Source of the DNA: an uncultured Selenomonadales bacterium
GTDB taxonomy: Bacteria; Bacillota; Negativicutes; Selenomonadales; Selenomonadaceae
Assembly (NCBI GenBank): GCA_946547205.1
Contig: CAMNPA010000112.1
Coordinates: 1-5,361 of the forward strand
DNA: 5,361 nucleotides
Direction: 5' to 3'
Position numbers and translations under genes: made by a program. The notes below the pieces were generated by a model that was not told where the DNA came from, did not search any database, and worked only from the letters and a program-made list of their open reading frames with translations. Shown piece after piece: positions 1 through 5,361 of the stretch (position 1 is the stretch's first letter; each line of letters begins with the position of its first letter).

Positions 1-14
1 TCTGCAGATTCGTT

Positions 15-22
15 TAGGAGAG
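15..22 (+). promoter_or_regulatory. Ribosome binding site of the SDR gene
   Basis: TAGGAGAG lies here, with the AGGAG core at 16-20 and 12 bases between it and the ATG at 33; the spacer contains AAAAATTTT. This is a slightly long but good Shine-Dalgarno site and supports the ATG at 33. The TAG at 15-17 is in frame with the four codons before it (3-14), so it could be the stop of an upstream plus-strand gene overlapping this site, but too little sequence is present to establish that. Confidence 0.7.
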
Positions 23-32
23 AAAAATTTTC

Positions 33-815
33 ATGGTAACTTTTGATTTCGCGGGAAAAAATTTTGTGGTAGTCGGTGCGTCGAGCGGCATCGGTCGGCA
101 AGTGGCGATTGAACTTTCTCAAAGCGGCGCGAACGTTTTGGCACTCGGCAGGAACTTGGAACGCTTGAACGAGCTGAAAAAAAATTCGCCAATCAGTCTG
201 ATTAAACGTCCGCCGAAAATTTTTACCGAACAGCTTGACGTTACGATTGCGACGGCTGACGATTGGTCGAACGTGCTGGGAAATTTCACGAGCGCGGTCG
301 GCAGAATCAACGGCGGAGTTTACACGGCGGGCATTTGGGGACTTACGCCGCTGAATTCTTTTGACGAATCACTTGCCCGAAAAATTTTCGAGACGAGTTT
401 TTGGGGAGCAGTGAACTTTGTACAATCTGCAACGCGGAAAAAATTTTCGGAAGGCGGAGCGTCGTTCGTGATGATGAGTTCAATCGCGGGCGACTTCGCG
501 GGCAAAAGTCTGTTCGCGTATTCGGCGGCAAAAGCGGCAATTCAAGCGGCGGTCAAATCATTCGCCAAAGAGATCATTCGCGGCAAGCACAGGATAAATT
601 CAGTGGCACCGGCTCTCGTCAAAACGGAAATGATGCAAAACGAAATGTATGCGGCGGCGGCAAGTGAAGAAATGATTTCGCGACACCTGCTGGGACTTGG
701 GACGGCTCGCGACGTTGCGGGCATGATTTTATTTCTGTTGAGCGACAGAGCGGCCTGGATTACGGGACAAAATTTTTTCGTGGACGGCGGCTATATCGTC
801 GGCTCCTACACTTGA
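33..815 (+). CDS. Short-chain dehydrogenase/reductase (classical SDR, probably NADP-dependent)
   Basis: This is a 260-residue cytoplasmic oxidoreductase of the classical SDR family (usual length about 250), expected to interconvert a carbonyl and an alcohol using NAD(P)H. One Rossmann domain fills the protein. Visible motifs are the cofactor glycine motif GASSGIG (15-21); Gly-Arg (39-40) after the second strand, which favours NADP; Asp69-Val70 at the adenine pocket; TAG (98-100) in place of NNAG; catalytic Ser150; the YxxxK pair Tyr163/Lys167; NSVAPALVKT (190-199); and the C-terminal ITGQNFFVDGG (243-253). The usual catalytic Asn of the helix-4 V-N-x-x-G motif reads Ser122 (T-S-F-W-G). The start is ATG with AGGAG upstream. 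The substrate cannot be told from sequence. Overall style resembles SDRs found in polysaccharide or fatty-acyl clusters, but FabG-like or sugar reductase roles are equally open. It converges with the minus-strand operon. Confidence 0.9.
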   Translation: MVTFDFAGKNFVVVGASSGIGRQVAIELSQSGANVLALGRNLERLNELKKNSPISLIKRPPKIFTEQLDVTIATADDWSNVLGNFTSAVGRINGGVYTAGIWGLTPLNSFDESLARKIFETSFWGAVNFVQSATRKKFSEGGASFVMMSSIAGDFAGKSLFAYSAAKAAIQAAVKSFAKEIIRGKHRINSVAPALVKTEMMQNEMYAAAASEEMISRHLLGLGTARDVAGMILFLLSDRAAWITGQNFFVDGGYIVGSYT

Positions 816-824
816 CATCAGCGC

Positions 825-863
825 AAAAAAAAATAATCGACAAGACGAATTGCCTTGCCGATT
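825..863 (-). terminator. Rho-independent terminator of the minus-strand operon (shared hairpin)
   Basis: Read on the minus strand the hairpin is AATCGGCAAG, a nine-base loop, then CTTGTCGATT, where the mismatch becomes a G-U wobble. It is followed by A and nine T residues (complement of the A-run 825-833). It starts 17 bases after the stop of the threonine-synthase-like gene. Ten paired positions plus a nine-T tail make this a strong intrinsic terminator, and it marks the end of the operon. Confidence 0.85.
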
Positions 864-871
864 TTTATTTT
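835..871 (+). terminator. Rho-independent terminator after the SDR gene (shared hairpin)
   Basis: AATCGACAAG (835-844) pairs with CTTGCCGATT (854-863) around a nine-base loop, followed by TTTATTTT. In this orientation the ten-pair stem contains one A-C mismatch, so it is the weaker of the two readings. It begins 19 bases after the SDR stop codon. Confidence 0.65.
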
Positions 872-880
872 GTGCAAAGT

Positions 881-1975
881 TCAATGGTCTGACTTCAAAC
901 CTGCGCCGCACATCGAAATTAACGCGTCGGAAACTTTGCCGTGAAGTTCGCAATAATTTTTGTAACCGGCATAAACGCCCGCCGTCGTGTGTTCGCAATA
1001 AATTCCTTGACGTGCGAGTTCTGCGCGGGCAGGAAGAATTTTTTCTTCGGGAATCGTGACAGCCTTGACGCCGTGTTTGTAAATGTATTCGAGAATTTGT
1101 TCACCGTGCATGGGCGCGCCGATTGCAATTCCTTCCGCCATTGTCCGTTCGACAGGTTCGACGGTAATATTTTTCGCGCCGCGAGCCATTGCCTTGACAA
1201 ACGGTTGACAACGTTCGCTCTGCACGATGACGACTTGCGGAAAAGTTTCAATCGCTCCCGACTCAAGCAAATGTTCTAAGCCTTTCATGATTCCGATAAA
1301 AAGCGTCCCGTTGCCGAGCGGAACAAAAATATTTTTCGGCACGCGATGAAGTTGCTCAAAAGTCTCGTAGATATAAGTTTTGGTGCCTTCGTAGAAAATC
1401 GGATTGTAAACGTGATTGGCGTAGTAAATTTTTTCGCGCTTGACTTTTTCGCGACAGACTTCCGCGCAATGATCTCTGTTGCCGTCAACAATGTTAATCT
1501 TCGCGCCGTGTGATTGAATCATGCGGATTTTTTTATCGCTCGTGCCTTCGGGAACAAAAATTTCGCAGCCGATGCCGACGCGCCCGCAATAAGCCGCAAC
1601 AGAATTTCCGGCATTGCCGCTTGAATCTTGCACGACAGAATCGACGCCGATTGATTTGCAGTGAGCAATGAGAATCGCCGCGCCGCGATCTTTGAACGAT
1701 AACGTCGGCATGAAATAATCCATCTTGAGCCAAACGTCGTCGTTGAACTTGATAATTGGCGTCATACCTTCGCCGAGAGTGACTTTGCGCCACGAATCGT
1801 CGATAAGCGGCATGAACTTGCGATAACGGAAAATGCTCCAGGTGTCGCGGTCAATTAAAGCTTCGTCGAATTTGGGCGGCTTGAAGTCCAATTCCCACAG
1901 CCCGCCGCAATCACATTTCTGTTTGCGCGTATAAAGCTCTTCAGTGTGTCCGCATTTTGAGCAGATAAACTTCAT
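881..1975 (-). CDS. Threonine-synthase-like PLP-dependent enzyme with N-terminal zinc ribbon
   Basis: This 364-residue protein belongs to the fold-type II PLP enzymes, closest in layout to threonine synthase (O-phosphohomoserine to threonine). An N-terminal zinc ribbon has Cys5, Cys8, Cys21 and Cys23. It is followed by LGEGMTP (67-73), the PLP-lysine motif SFKDRG with Lys95 as Schiff-base lysine, SSGNAG (118-123) expected to contact the PLP ring, and the phosphate loop PLGNGT (219-224). The end GAGLK matches the family's C-terminal GxGLK. Length fits the shorter bacterial ThrC class (about 350). The segment DSSGNAGNS differs from the STGNTSAS usual in true ThrC, and no thr genes lie nearby, so a paralogue with another substrate (for instance of the cysteate-synthase kind) is possible. 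There are 13 cysteines, which suits an anaerobe. The start is fixed by AGAGGAGA eight bases from the ATG. It is the last gene of the operon, 38 bases after ispD. Confidence 0.85.
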   Translation of the reverse strand: MKFICSKCGHTEELYTRKQKCDCGGLWELDFKPPKFDEALIDRDTWSIFRYRKFMPLIDDSWRKVTLGEGMTPIIKFNDDVWLKMDYFMPTLSFKDRGAAILIAHCKSIGVDSVVQDSSGNAGNSVAAYCGRVGIGCEIFVPEGTSDKKIRMIQSHGAKINIVDGNRDHCAEVCREKVKREKIYYANHVYNPIFYEGTKTYIYETFEQLHRVPKNIFVPLGNGTLFIGIMKGLEHLLESGAIETFPQVVIVQSERCQPFVKAMARGAKNITVEPVERTMAEGIAIGAPMHGEQILEYIYKHGVKAVTIPEEKILPARAELARQGIYCEHTTAGVYAGYKNYCELHGKVSDALISMCGAGLKSDH

Positions 1976-1982
1976 GAAACTA

Positions 1983-1990
1983 TCTCCTCT
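1983..1990 (-). promoter_or_regulatory. Ribosome binding site of the threonine-synthase-like gene
   Basis: The minus strand reads AGAGGAGA here, with the AGGAG core (1984-1988) eight bases upstream of the ATG at 1973-1975. It is a near-consensus site and decides the start. The 38-base gap to ispD contains no convincing -10/-35 promoter. Confidence 0.85.
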
Positions 1991-2013
1991 GTAAAACTAT
2001 GTCGGGCGAATTT

Positions 2014-2688
2014 TCATGCCCGCAAAAAATTTTCCGCGACGATAATATCTTCGGGCGTCGTGACTTTGATATTGCGATAATCGCTCGTCACAACCTTCAC
2101 GCGAATATTGAGGCGTTCAACTAAGCTTGCGTCGTCAGTACCGAGAAAATTTTCATCGGCAGCCCGTTCATATGCACGCAACAAAATTTCGCGACGAAAA
2201 CCTTGCGGCGTCTGCACTGCGACAAGTTCACTGCGCGGCGGAGTATTTTTAACGAAACCTTCCTTGATGACTTTGATTGTGTCTTTGACGGGAACTGCCG
2301 CGATTGCACCGCCGAATTTTTCTGCCGAGTCAATCACCGCGTCAATCGTCTGCACGCTGATTAAAGGTCTTGCCGCGTCGTGAACAAGAATTATTTGCGC
2401 GTCGTCGGGCAAAAGTTTCAAGCCGTTCGCGATGGAAAATTGTCGTTCACTGCCGCCGATTGTCACCCGCCACGATTTTAATCCATTCGTCCCGCGCAGG
2501 AGTTGTTTGACAGTTTCGACCTCATGAGCCGCAACGACGACGATTAAAAAGTTCACGCGCTCGACTTGCGAAAAAGTTTTCAACGTCCGAATCAAAATCG
2601 GTTCGCCTGCAAGTTCAAGTAAGTTTTTATTCACGCCGCCGCCCATACGTCGACTTGCACCCGCCGCCGGAAAAATTGCCGTGACCAT
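2014..2688 (-). CDS. ispD: 2-C-methyl-D-erythritol 4-phosphate cytidylyltransferase
   Basis: IspD transfers CMP from CTP to methylerythritol 4-phosphate, giving CDP-methylerythritol and pyrophosphate; this is the third step of the cytoplasmic MEP isoprenoid pathway. The 224 residues match the family length (about 225-235). The nucleotide motif PAAGASRRM (7-15) is followed by Lys21 in NKNLLEL, where many homologues have PKQ. Then come GGSERQFSIANGL (78-90), the metal/CTP motif HDAARP (103-108, Asp104), VPVKDTIK (132-139), Arg152 before QTPQGF (159-164), DDASLVE (185-191) and Lys208 in NIKVTTPED (206-214). Arg14, Lys21, Arg152 and Lys208 are the likely counterparts of the catalytic basic residues of E. 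coli IspD. The ATG lies one base after the TGA of the HAD gene (TGA-A-ATG), so translation is probably coupled; AGG about ten bases upstream is a weak ribosome site. The related CDP-ribitol enzyme TarI is a less likely alternative. No ispF follows. Confidence 0.93.
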   Translation of the reverse strand: MVTAIFPAAGASRRMGGGVNKNLLELAGEPILIRTLKTFSQVERVNFLIVVVAAHEVETVKQLLRGTNGLKSWRVTIGGSERQFSIANGLKLLPDDAQIILVHDAARPLISVQTIDAVIDSAEKFGGAIAAVPVKDTIKVIKEGFVKNTPPRSELVAVQTPQGFRREILLRAYERAADENFLGTDDASLVERLNIRVKVVTSDYRNIKVTTPEDIIVAENFLRA

Positions 2689-2689
2689 T

Positions 2690-3493
2690 TCAAATCAACC
2701 TGTAAGCGATGAGCCGACGAATTCCGACGATGACGCCCGCTTGATCGTTTGATGTCGTCTCGAATTTGGCAATGCGTTTCAAATCGGGATGAGCATTCGC
2801 CATGGCAAAACCGTAGCCGACAGCTTGGAGCATTTCAAAATCGTTGAGATAATCGCCGAACGCCGCGCACTCTTCCGGCTTAAAATTCATCACGCGCTGA
2901 ATATTTTTGACGGCTTCGCCCTTGTTGATGCCGGGATTCATCACGTCAACCCAATAATCGGAGCTCAAGACGACTTGCAGAGTTTCGCGGAATTGAGCAA
3001 GCTTGTCGTAAATATTTTCCTTGGCGTGAGCTGTCGGATCGAACAGCGCGATTTTCAACGGCACATCGTCAATCTCGTCCCAGCTGTCGACAACGCCGTT
3101 ATGCGTGTAATATTTGTCAAGCTCTGCATAAAATTCGGGCGTATCCTGTTCGCTGCGAAGGTAAGCGTCCTTTTTGCCGCAATAAACGCGCAGAACATTT
3201 TCAAAGCCTTCACTCGCCGCCAAAACTTTTTTAGCCGCATCAACGTCCAAAGGGCAGCTGAAAATTTCTTTGTCCTTGTACATGACGAGCGTCCCGTTTT
3301 CGCCGAGGAACAAAAATTCTTCGCGATATTCCGCAAAAGATTTGAGCAGAGAAAAATATTGCCGACCGCTTGCCGGAGCGAACAGGACGTTGCGCCGTTT
3401 AAGTTCAGCCATCGCCGCGCCGAAACCTTCGGGCAATTTGTTTTCGCTCGTTAAAAGCGTGCCGTCCATGTCGGAAAAAATTATCTTGACCAT
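2690..3493 (-). CDS. Cof-type HAD-IIB family phosphatase
   Basis: This is a 267-residue cytoplasmic haloacid-dehalogenase-superfamily hydrolase of the Cof/YbjI/YidA group, which removes phosphate from sugar phosphates, flavin mononucleotide and similar small metabolites. All four HAD motifs are present. Motif I is DMDGTLL (8-14) with nucleophile Asp8 and acid/base Asp10; motif II is Ser42 in ASGR; motif III is Lys191 in NPGINKGEAV; motif IV is GDYLND (213-218), which holds the metal-binding aspartates. The stretch between motifs II and III (about 60-185) is the C2-type cap that sets substrate choice. Length is typical for Cof proteins (about 265-275). The ATG has GGAGG seven bases upstream. 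It lies 26 bases after the waaA-lpxK stop and one base before ispD. The substrate cannot be assigned; its place between lipid A and isoprenoid genes may be incidental, as this family is often found in unrelated operons. Confidence 0.92.
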   Translation of the reverse strand: MVKIIFSDMDGTLLTSENKLPEGFGAAMAELKRRNVLFAPASGRQYFSLLKSFAEYREEFLFLGENGTLVMYKDKEIFSCPLDVDAAKKVLAASEGFENVLRVYCGKKDAYLRSEQDTPEFYAELDKYYTHNGVVDSWDEIDDVPLKIALFDPTAHAKENIYDKLAQFRETLQVVLSSDYWVDVMNPGINKGEAVKNIQRVMNFKPEECAAFGDYLNDFEMLQAVGYGFAMANAHPDLKRIAKFETTSNDQAGVIVGIRRLIAYRLI

Positions 3494-3500
3494 TGCAAAT

Positions 3501-3505
3501 CCTCC
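3501..3505 (-). promoter_or_regulatory. Ribosome binding site of the HAD gene
   Basis: The minus strand reads GGAGG here, seven bases from the ATG at 3491-3493. It is a consensus site that fixes the HAD start. It directly abuts the palindrome at 3506-3523. Confidence 0.85.
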
Positions 3506-3523
3506 GTAAAAAAATTTTTTTAC
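3506..3523. repeat. Perfect 18-bp A-tract/T-tract palindrome
   Basis: GTAAAAAAATTTTTTTAC is a perfect inverted repeat with seven A then seven T. It contains the TAA stop of the waaA-lpxK gene (3520-3522) and runs up to the ribosome binding site of the HAD gene. With almost no G-C pairs it would form a weak hairpin in RNA, so it is not a normal terminator; as DNA it would be intrinsically curved or rigid. Function unknown. Confidence 0.8.
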
Positions 3524-5361
3524 TTACGCGAACGAGTGCCGACCTTTTCAGCCAAACGTTGACGCAATAAATTTTCAAATTCCGTCGCGCCCGATTGAAA
3601 CGTGACTTCGACGCTGATAACGTAAATCGGAATGCCCCAGTCTTCTCGCGCAACTTCGGCGGGAATTTTGACGGCGTCCTTTTCCGTGACGATAATCATT
3701 TCCGCCGCGAACGAATCGGCTTGCCGCAAAATGTCTTCCATTTCCATAATCGTATAGTCGTGATGATCGGGATAACGCAGACTCGAAATAATTTCCGCGC
3801 CCAAATCGCGCAACGTCCTTTCAAACGACGCAGGATTTCCGATAGCCGAAACCGCCATCACTCGACGAGAGCTGATTATGTCAACGCCGATACCTTTGCC
3901 CGACAAATTCGTCGACCACTCGGCAAGCGGAATAAGACAGCGCGGTTGATGAATGCTCTCGACAATCTGCGCGGACGAATTGTATTTGCGGACAGTTTCA
4001 CGAATCAATTCGCGGGAGCCTTCGCGAGCTTGATCAACTTTCGTCATAAGGCAAACATCGGCGCGACTGATATGCGACATCGATTCACGCAGAGTGCCGC
4101 GCGGGAGCAAATGCCCGTTGCCGAAAACAGACACCGCATCAATCAATAAAATATCCAAATCGCGAATAACTTGCCAATGTTGATAGCCGTCGTCAAGAAT
4201 CACGACTTCCGCTCCGAAATTTTCAATGGCATATTGCCCGGTGACAGCACGTCGCGCACCGATTAAAACTGGAACATTCGGCAAATGTTTGGCGAGCATG
4301 TAAGCTTCGTCGCCTGCTTGAGCCGCGTCCATTTTGAGATCGTGACCGTCGCTGACAATGCCGACTTCGCCGTAAAATTTCGCGCGATAACCACGGTTGA
4401 GAATCACAACTCGATAGCCCATGTCGCGAATTTCTTTGGCGAGCCGTTGAGCCGTGGGAGTTTTGCCGGTGCCGCCGACCGTGATGTTGCCGAGACTTAT
4501 CACGAAACAATTCAAGCGTTCCTTGCCCGAAAAGCCGAGTTCATAGCCGAGCAGTCGAAGATTGACTAGACCTTTATAAATCAGCGAGCCGAGATACAGC
4601 ACGAAAATTATCAGCTGACTGAAACTGCCGCGAACGTCTTCATCGTGCATGAGCTTTAGAAAATACGTTTGCATATTCTCAATTTTTTCAGTCGTGCGCA
4701 AGTGCCGGGCATTTTCTTTAGCCTCGTATTCGGTCAACATTTTGCGAAGGAGCACTGCAGATTTTCGGGACGCTCCGCGATTTTCATGGACGATTGAAAT
4801 TGTTTCCTGCTCAAGGCGTCGACGTTCGCCCGGTTCGTCGAAAAGTTTTTTAACCTGCGCGGCAAGTTCATCGGCATCGTTGACGGTCACGCAAGCATTT
4901 CGATTTTTAAACAGCGCGTGCAGGTCTTTGAAATTCTCCATGTGGTGCCCGACGATAATCGCCTTGCCGTGAGCCGCCGGTTCCAAAATGTTGTGCCCGC
5001 CGTGCGAAACGAGACTGCCGCCAACATAAATCACGTCGCCGACGCTGTAAACTTGTCCGAGTTCGCCAATCGTGTCAAGAATTATGATGTCTTCGTTATT
5101 TGGCGGACGCTTTTGAAGTTCAGTGCGAGTGCCGACCGTGAATCCTGCCGCCTTGCACAACGCAACGACTTCACGGGTGCGCAAAAGTTCACGCGGAGCA
5201 ATGACAAGCCGAGCTTTCGGATGATTTTCGCGAATCGCCTTGAACGCCTTCAGAACAAAATTTTCTTCGCCGCGATGAGTTGAGCCCGCCAAAAAAATTT
5301 CCGTCGCGTCAGTCAATCCCATGTCCGATAAAATTTTCGCACGCTGCTCATCGGTCACGTC
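3520..5361 (-). CDS. waaA-lpxK: Kdo transferase / lipid A 4'-kinase fusion (WaaA-LpxK), 5' end outside window
   Basis: The reading frame enters at the right edge (codon GAC at 5359-5361) and continues to TAA at 3520-3522, about 613 codons. The true start lies beyond the window, since the N-terminal acceptor domain of WaaA is missing. Residues below count Val (GTG, 5356-5358) as 1. Residues 20-210 are the C-terminal domain of Kdo transferase (GT30): GSTHRGEE (25-32), GEL-x-x-VY (98-104), GGSLVSHGGHNILEPAAHG (113-131) and NFKDL (142-146). A charged linker (about 209-245) leads to LpxK. There a hydrophobic anchor (about 246-272) is followed by the P-loop GNITVGGTGKTP (290-301), GDE (349-351), DDGYQH (389-394), LPRGTLRE, DHHDYT and TEKDAVK near the end. 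LpxK phosphorylates the lipid A disaccharide at 4' using ATP; WaaA then adds Kdo from CMP-Kdo. Both act at the cytoplasmic face of the inner membrane. The WaaA PRHPER motif is altered to PRELLR (55-60). First visible gene of the operon. Confidence 0.93.
   Translation of the reverse strand, partial: DVTDEQRAKILSDMGLTDATEIFLAGSTHRGEENFVLKAFKAIRENHPKARLVIAPRELLRTREVVALCKAAGFTVGTRTELQKRPPNNEDIIILDTIGELGQVYSVGDVIYVGGSLVSHGGHNILEPAAHGKAIIVGHHMENFKDLHALFKNRNACVTVNDADELAAQVKKLFDEPGERRRLEQETISIVHENRGASRKSAVLLRKMLTEYEAKENARHLRTTEKIENMQTYFLKLMHDEDVRGSFSQLIIFVLYLGSLIYKGLVNLRLLGYELGFSGKERLNCFVISLGNITVGGTGKTPTAQRLAKEIRDMGYRVVILNRGYRAKFYGEVGIVSDGHDLKMDAAQAGDEAYMLAKHLPNVPVLIGARRAVTGQYAIENFGAEVVILDDGYQHWQVIRDLDILLIDAVSVFGNGHLLPRGTLRESMSHISRADVCLMTKVDQAREGSRELIRETVRKYNSSAQIVESIHQPRCLIPLAEWSTNLSGKGIGVDIISSRRVMAVSAIGNPASFERTLRDLGAEIISSLRYPDHHDYTIMEMEDILRQADSFAAEMIIVTEKDAVKIPAEVAREDWGIPIYVISVEVTFQSGATEFENLLRQRLAEKVGTRSRK

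Noticed and set aside
3..17. Possible tail of an upstream plus-strand gene ending in TAG at 15-17
   Set aside because: Only four codons plus a stop are present, far too little to show coding; noted only in the ribosome-site entry.
177..184. Run of eight A residues inside the SDR gene as a slippage or frameshift site
   Set aside because: The frame stays intact and conserved on both sides, encoding Lys-Lys-Asn, and no alternative frame product or stimulatory structure is visible.
2789..3454. Plus-strand open frame of 221 codons opposite the HAD gene
   Set aside because: The HAD gene on the other strand has all four family motifs and a consensus ribosome site. The antisense translation shows no recognisable domain and no good ribosome site, so it is a by-product of codon bias.
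3506..3523. A/T palindrome as an intrinsic terminator between waaA-lpxK and the HAD gene
   Set aside because: The stem would be almost all A-U with no loop or separate U-tail, which is too weak for intrinsic termination.
3595..4149. Plus-strand open frame of 184 codons opposite the LpxK part
   Set aside because: It lies fully inside a conserved LpxK coding region, and its translation is Arg/Asn-rich with no family features; a shadow frame.
5356..5358. GTG as the real start of the WaaA-LpxK gene
   Set aside because: The frame is open through the preceding codon to the window edge, and the sequence begins in the middle of Kdo transferase, so the GTG is an internal valine.

Overview
The window looks like chromosomal DNA from an anaerobic, LPS-bearing member of the Firmicutes, most plausibly the Negativicutes (Selenomonas/Veillonella type). 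This is an inference from three things: lipid A/Kdo genes that require an outer membrane, strong Firmicutes-like AGGAG/GGAGG ribosome binding sites, and fusion of Kdo transferase to lipid A 4'-kinase in one reading frame, an arrangement I associate with that group. Base composition is close to half G+C, with frequent A-tract/T-tract words such as AAAATTTT.

Layout: a plus-strand short-chain dehydrogenase/reductase (33-815) converges on a minus-strand run of four genes. In transcription order (right to left) these are a WaaA-LpxK fusion, cut by the right window edge (3520-5361); a Cof-type HAD phosphatase (2690-3493); IspD (2014-2688); and a threonine-synthase-like PLP enzyme with an N-terminal zinc ribbon (881-1975). 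The gaps between them are 26, 1 and 38 bases, with no internal terminator seen, so they probably form one transcription unit. A hairpin at 835-863, with a T-run on each side in the matching orientation, lies between the two convergent units and can end both. No stretch over 300 bases lacks a gene, and I see no RNA gene, mobile element or CRISPR array.

Function: the fusion carries two consecutive steps of Kdo-lipid A assembly, 4'-phosphorylation of the disaccharide (LpxK) and Kdo addition to the product (WaaA). IspD is the CTP-dependent step of the MEP isoprenoid pathway, which feeds among other things the lipid carrier for envelope polymers. The HAD protein is a broad-class sugar-phosphate/nucleotide phosphatase. 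The PLP enzyme has no obvious link to its neighbours and its substrate is uncertain. The SDR resembles stand-alone NADP-type reductases; its catalytic Asn appears replaced by Ser.

I found no clear undescribed system. The points most worth a second look are the WaaA-LpxK fusion with an altered WaaA motif, the excess of AAAATTTT palindromes, the divergent threonine-synthase-like protein, and the SDR active-site change.
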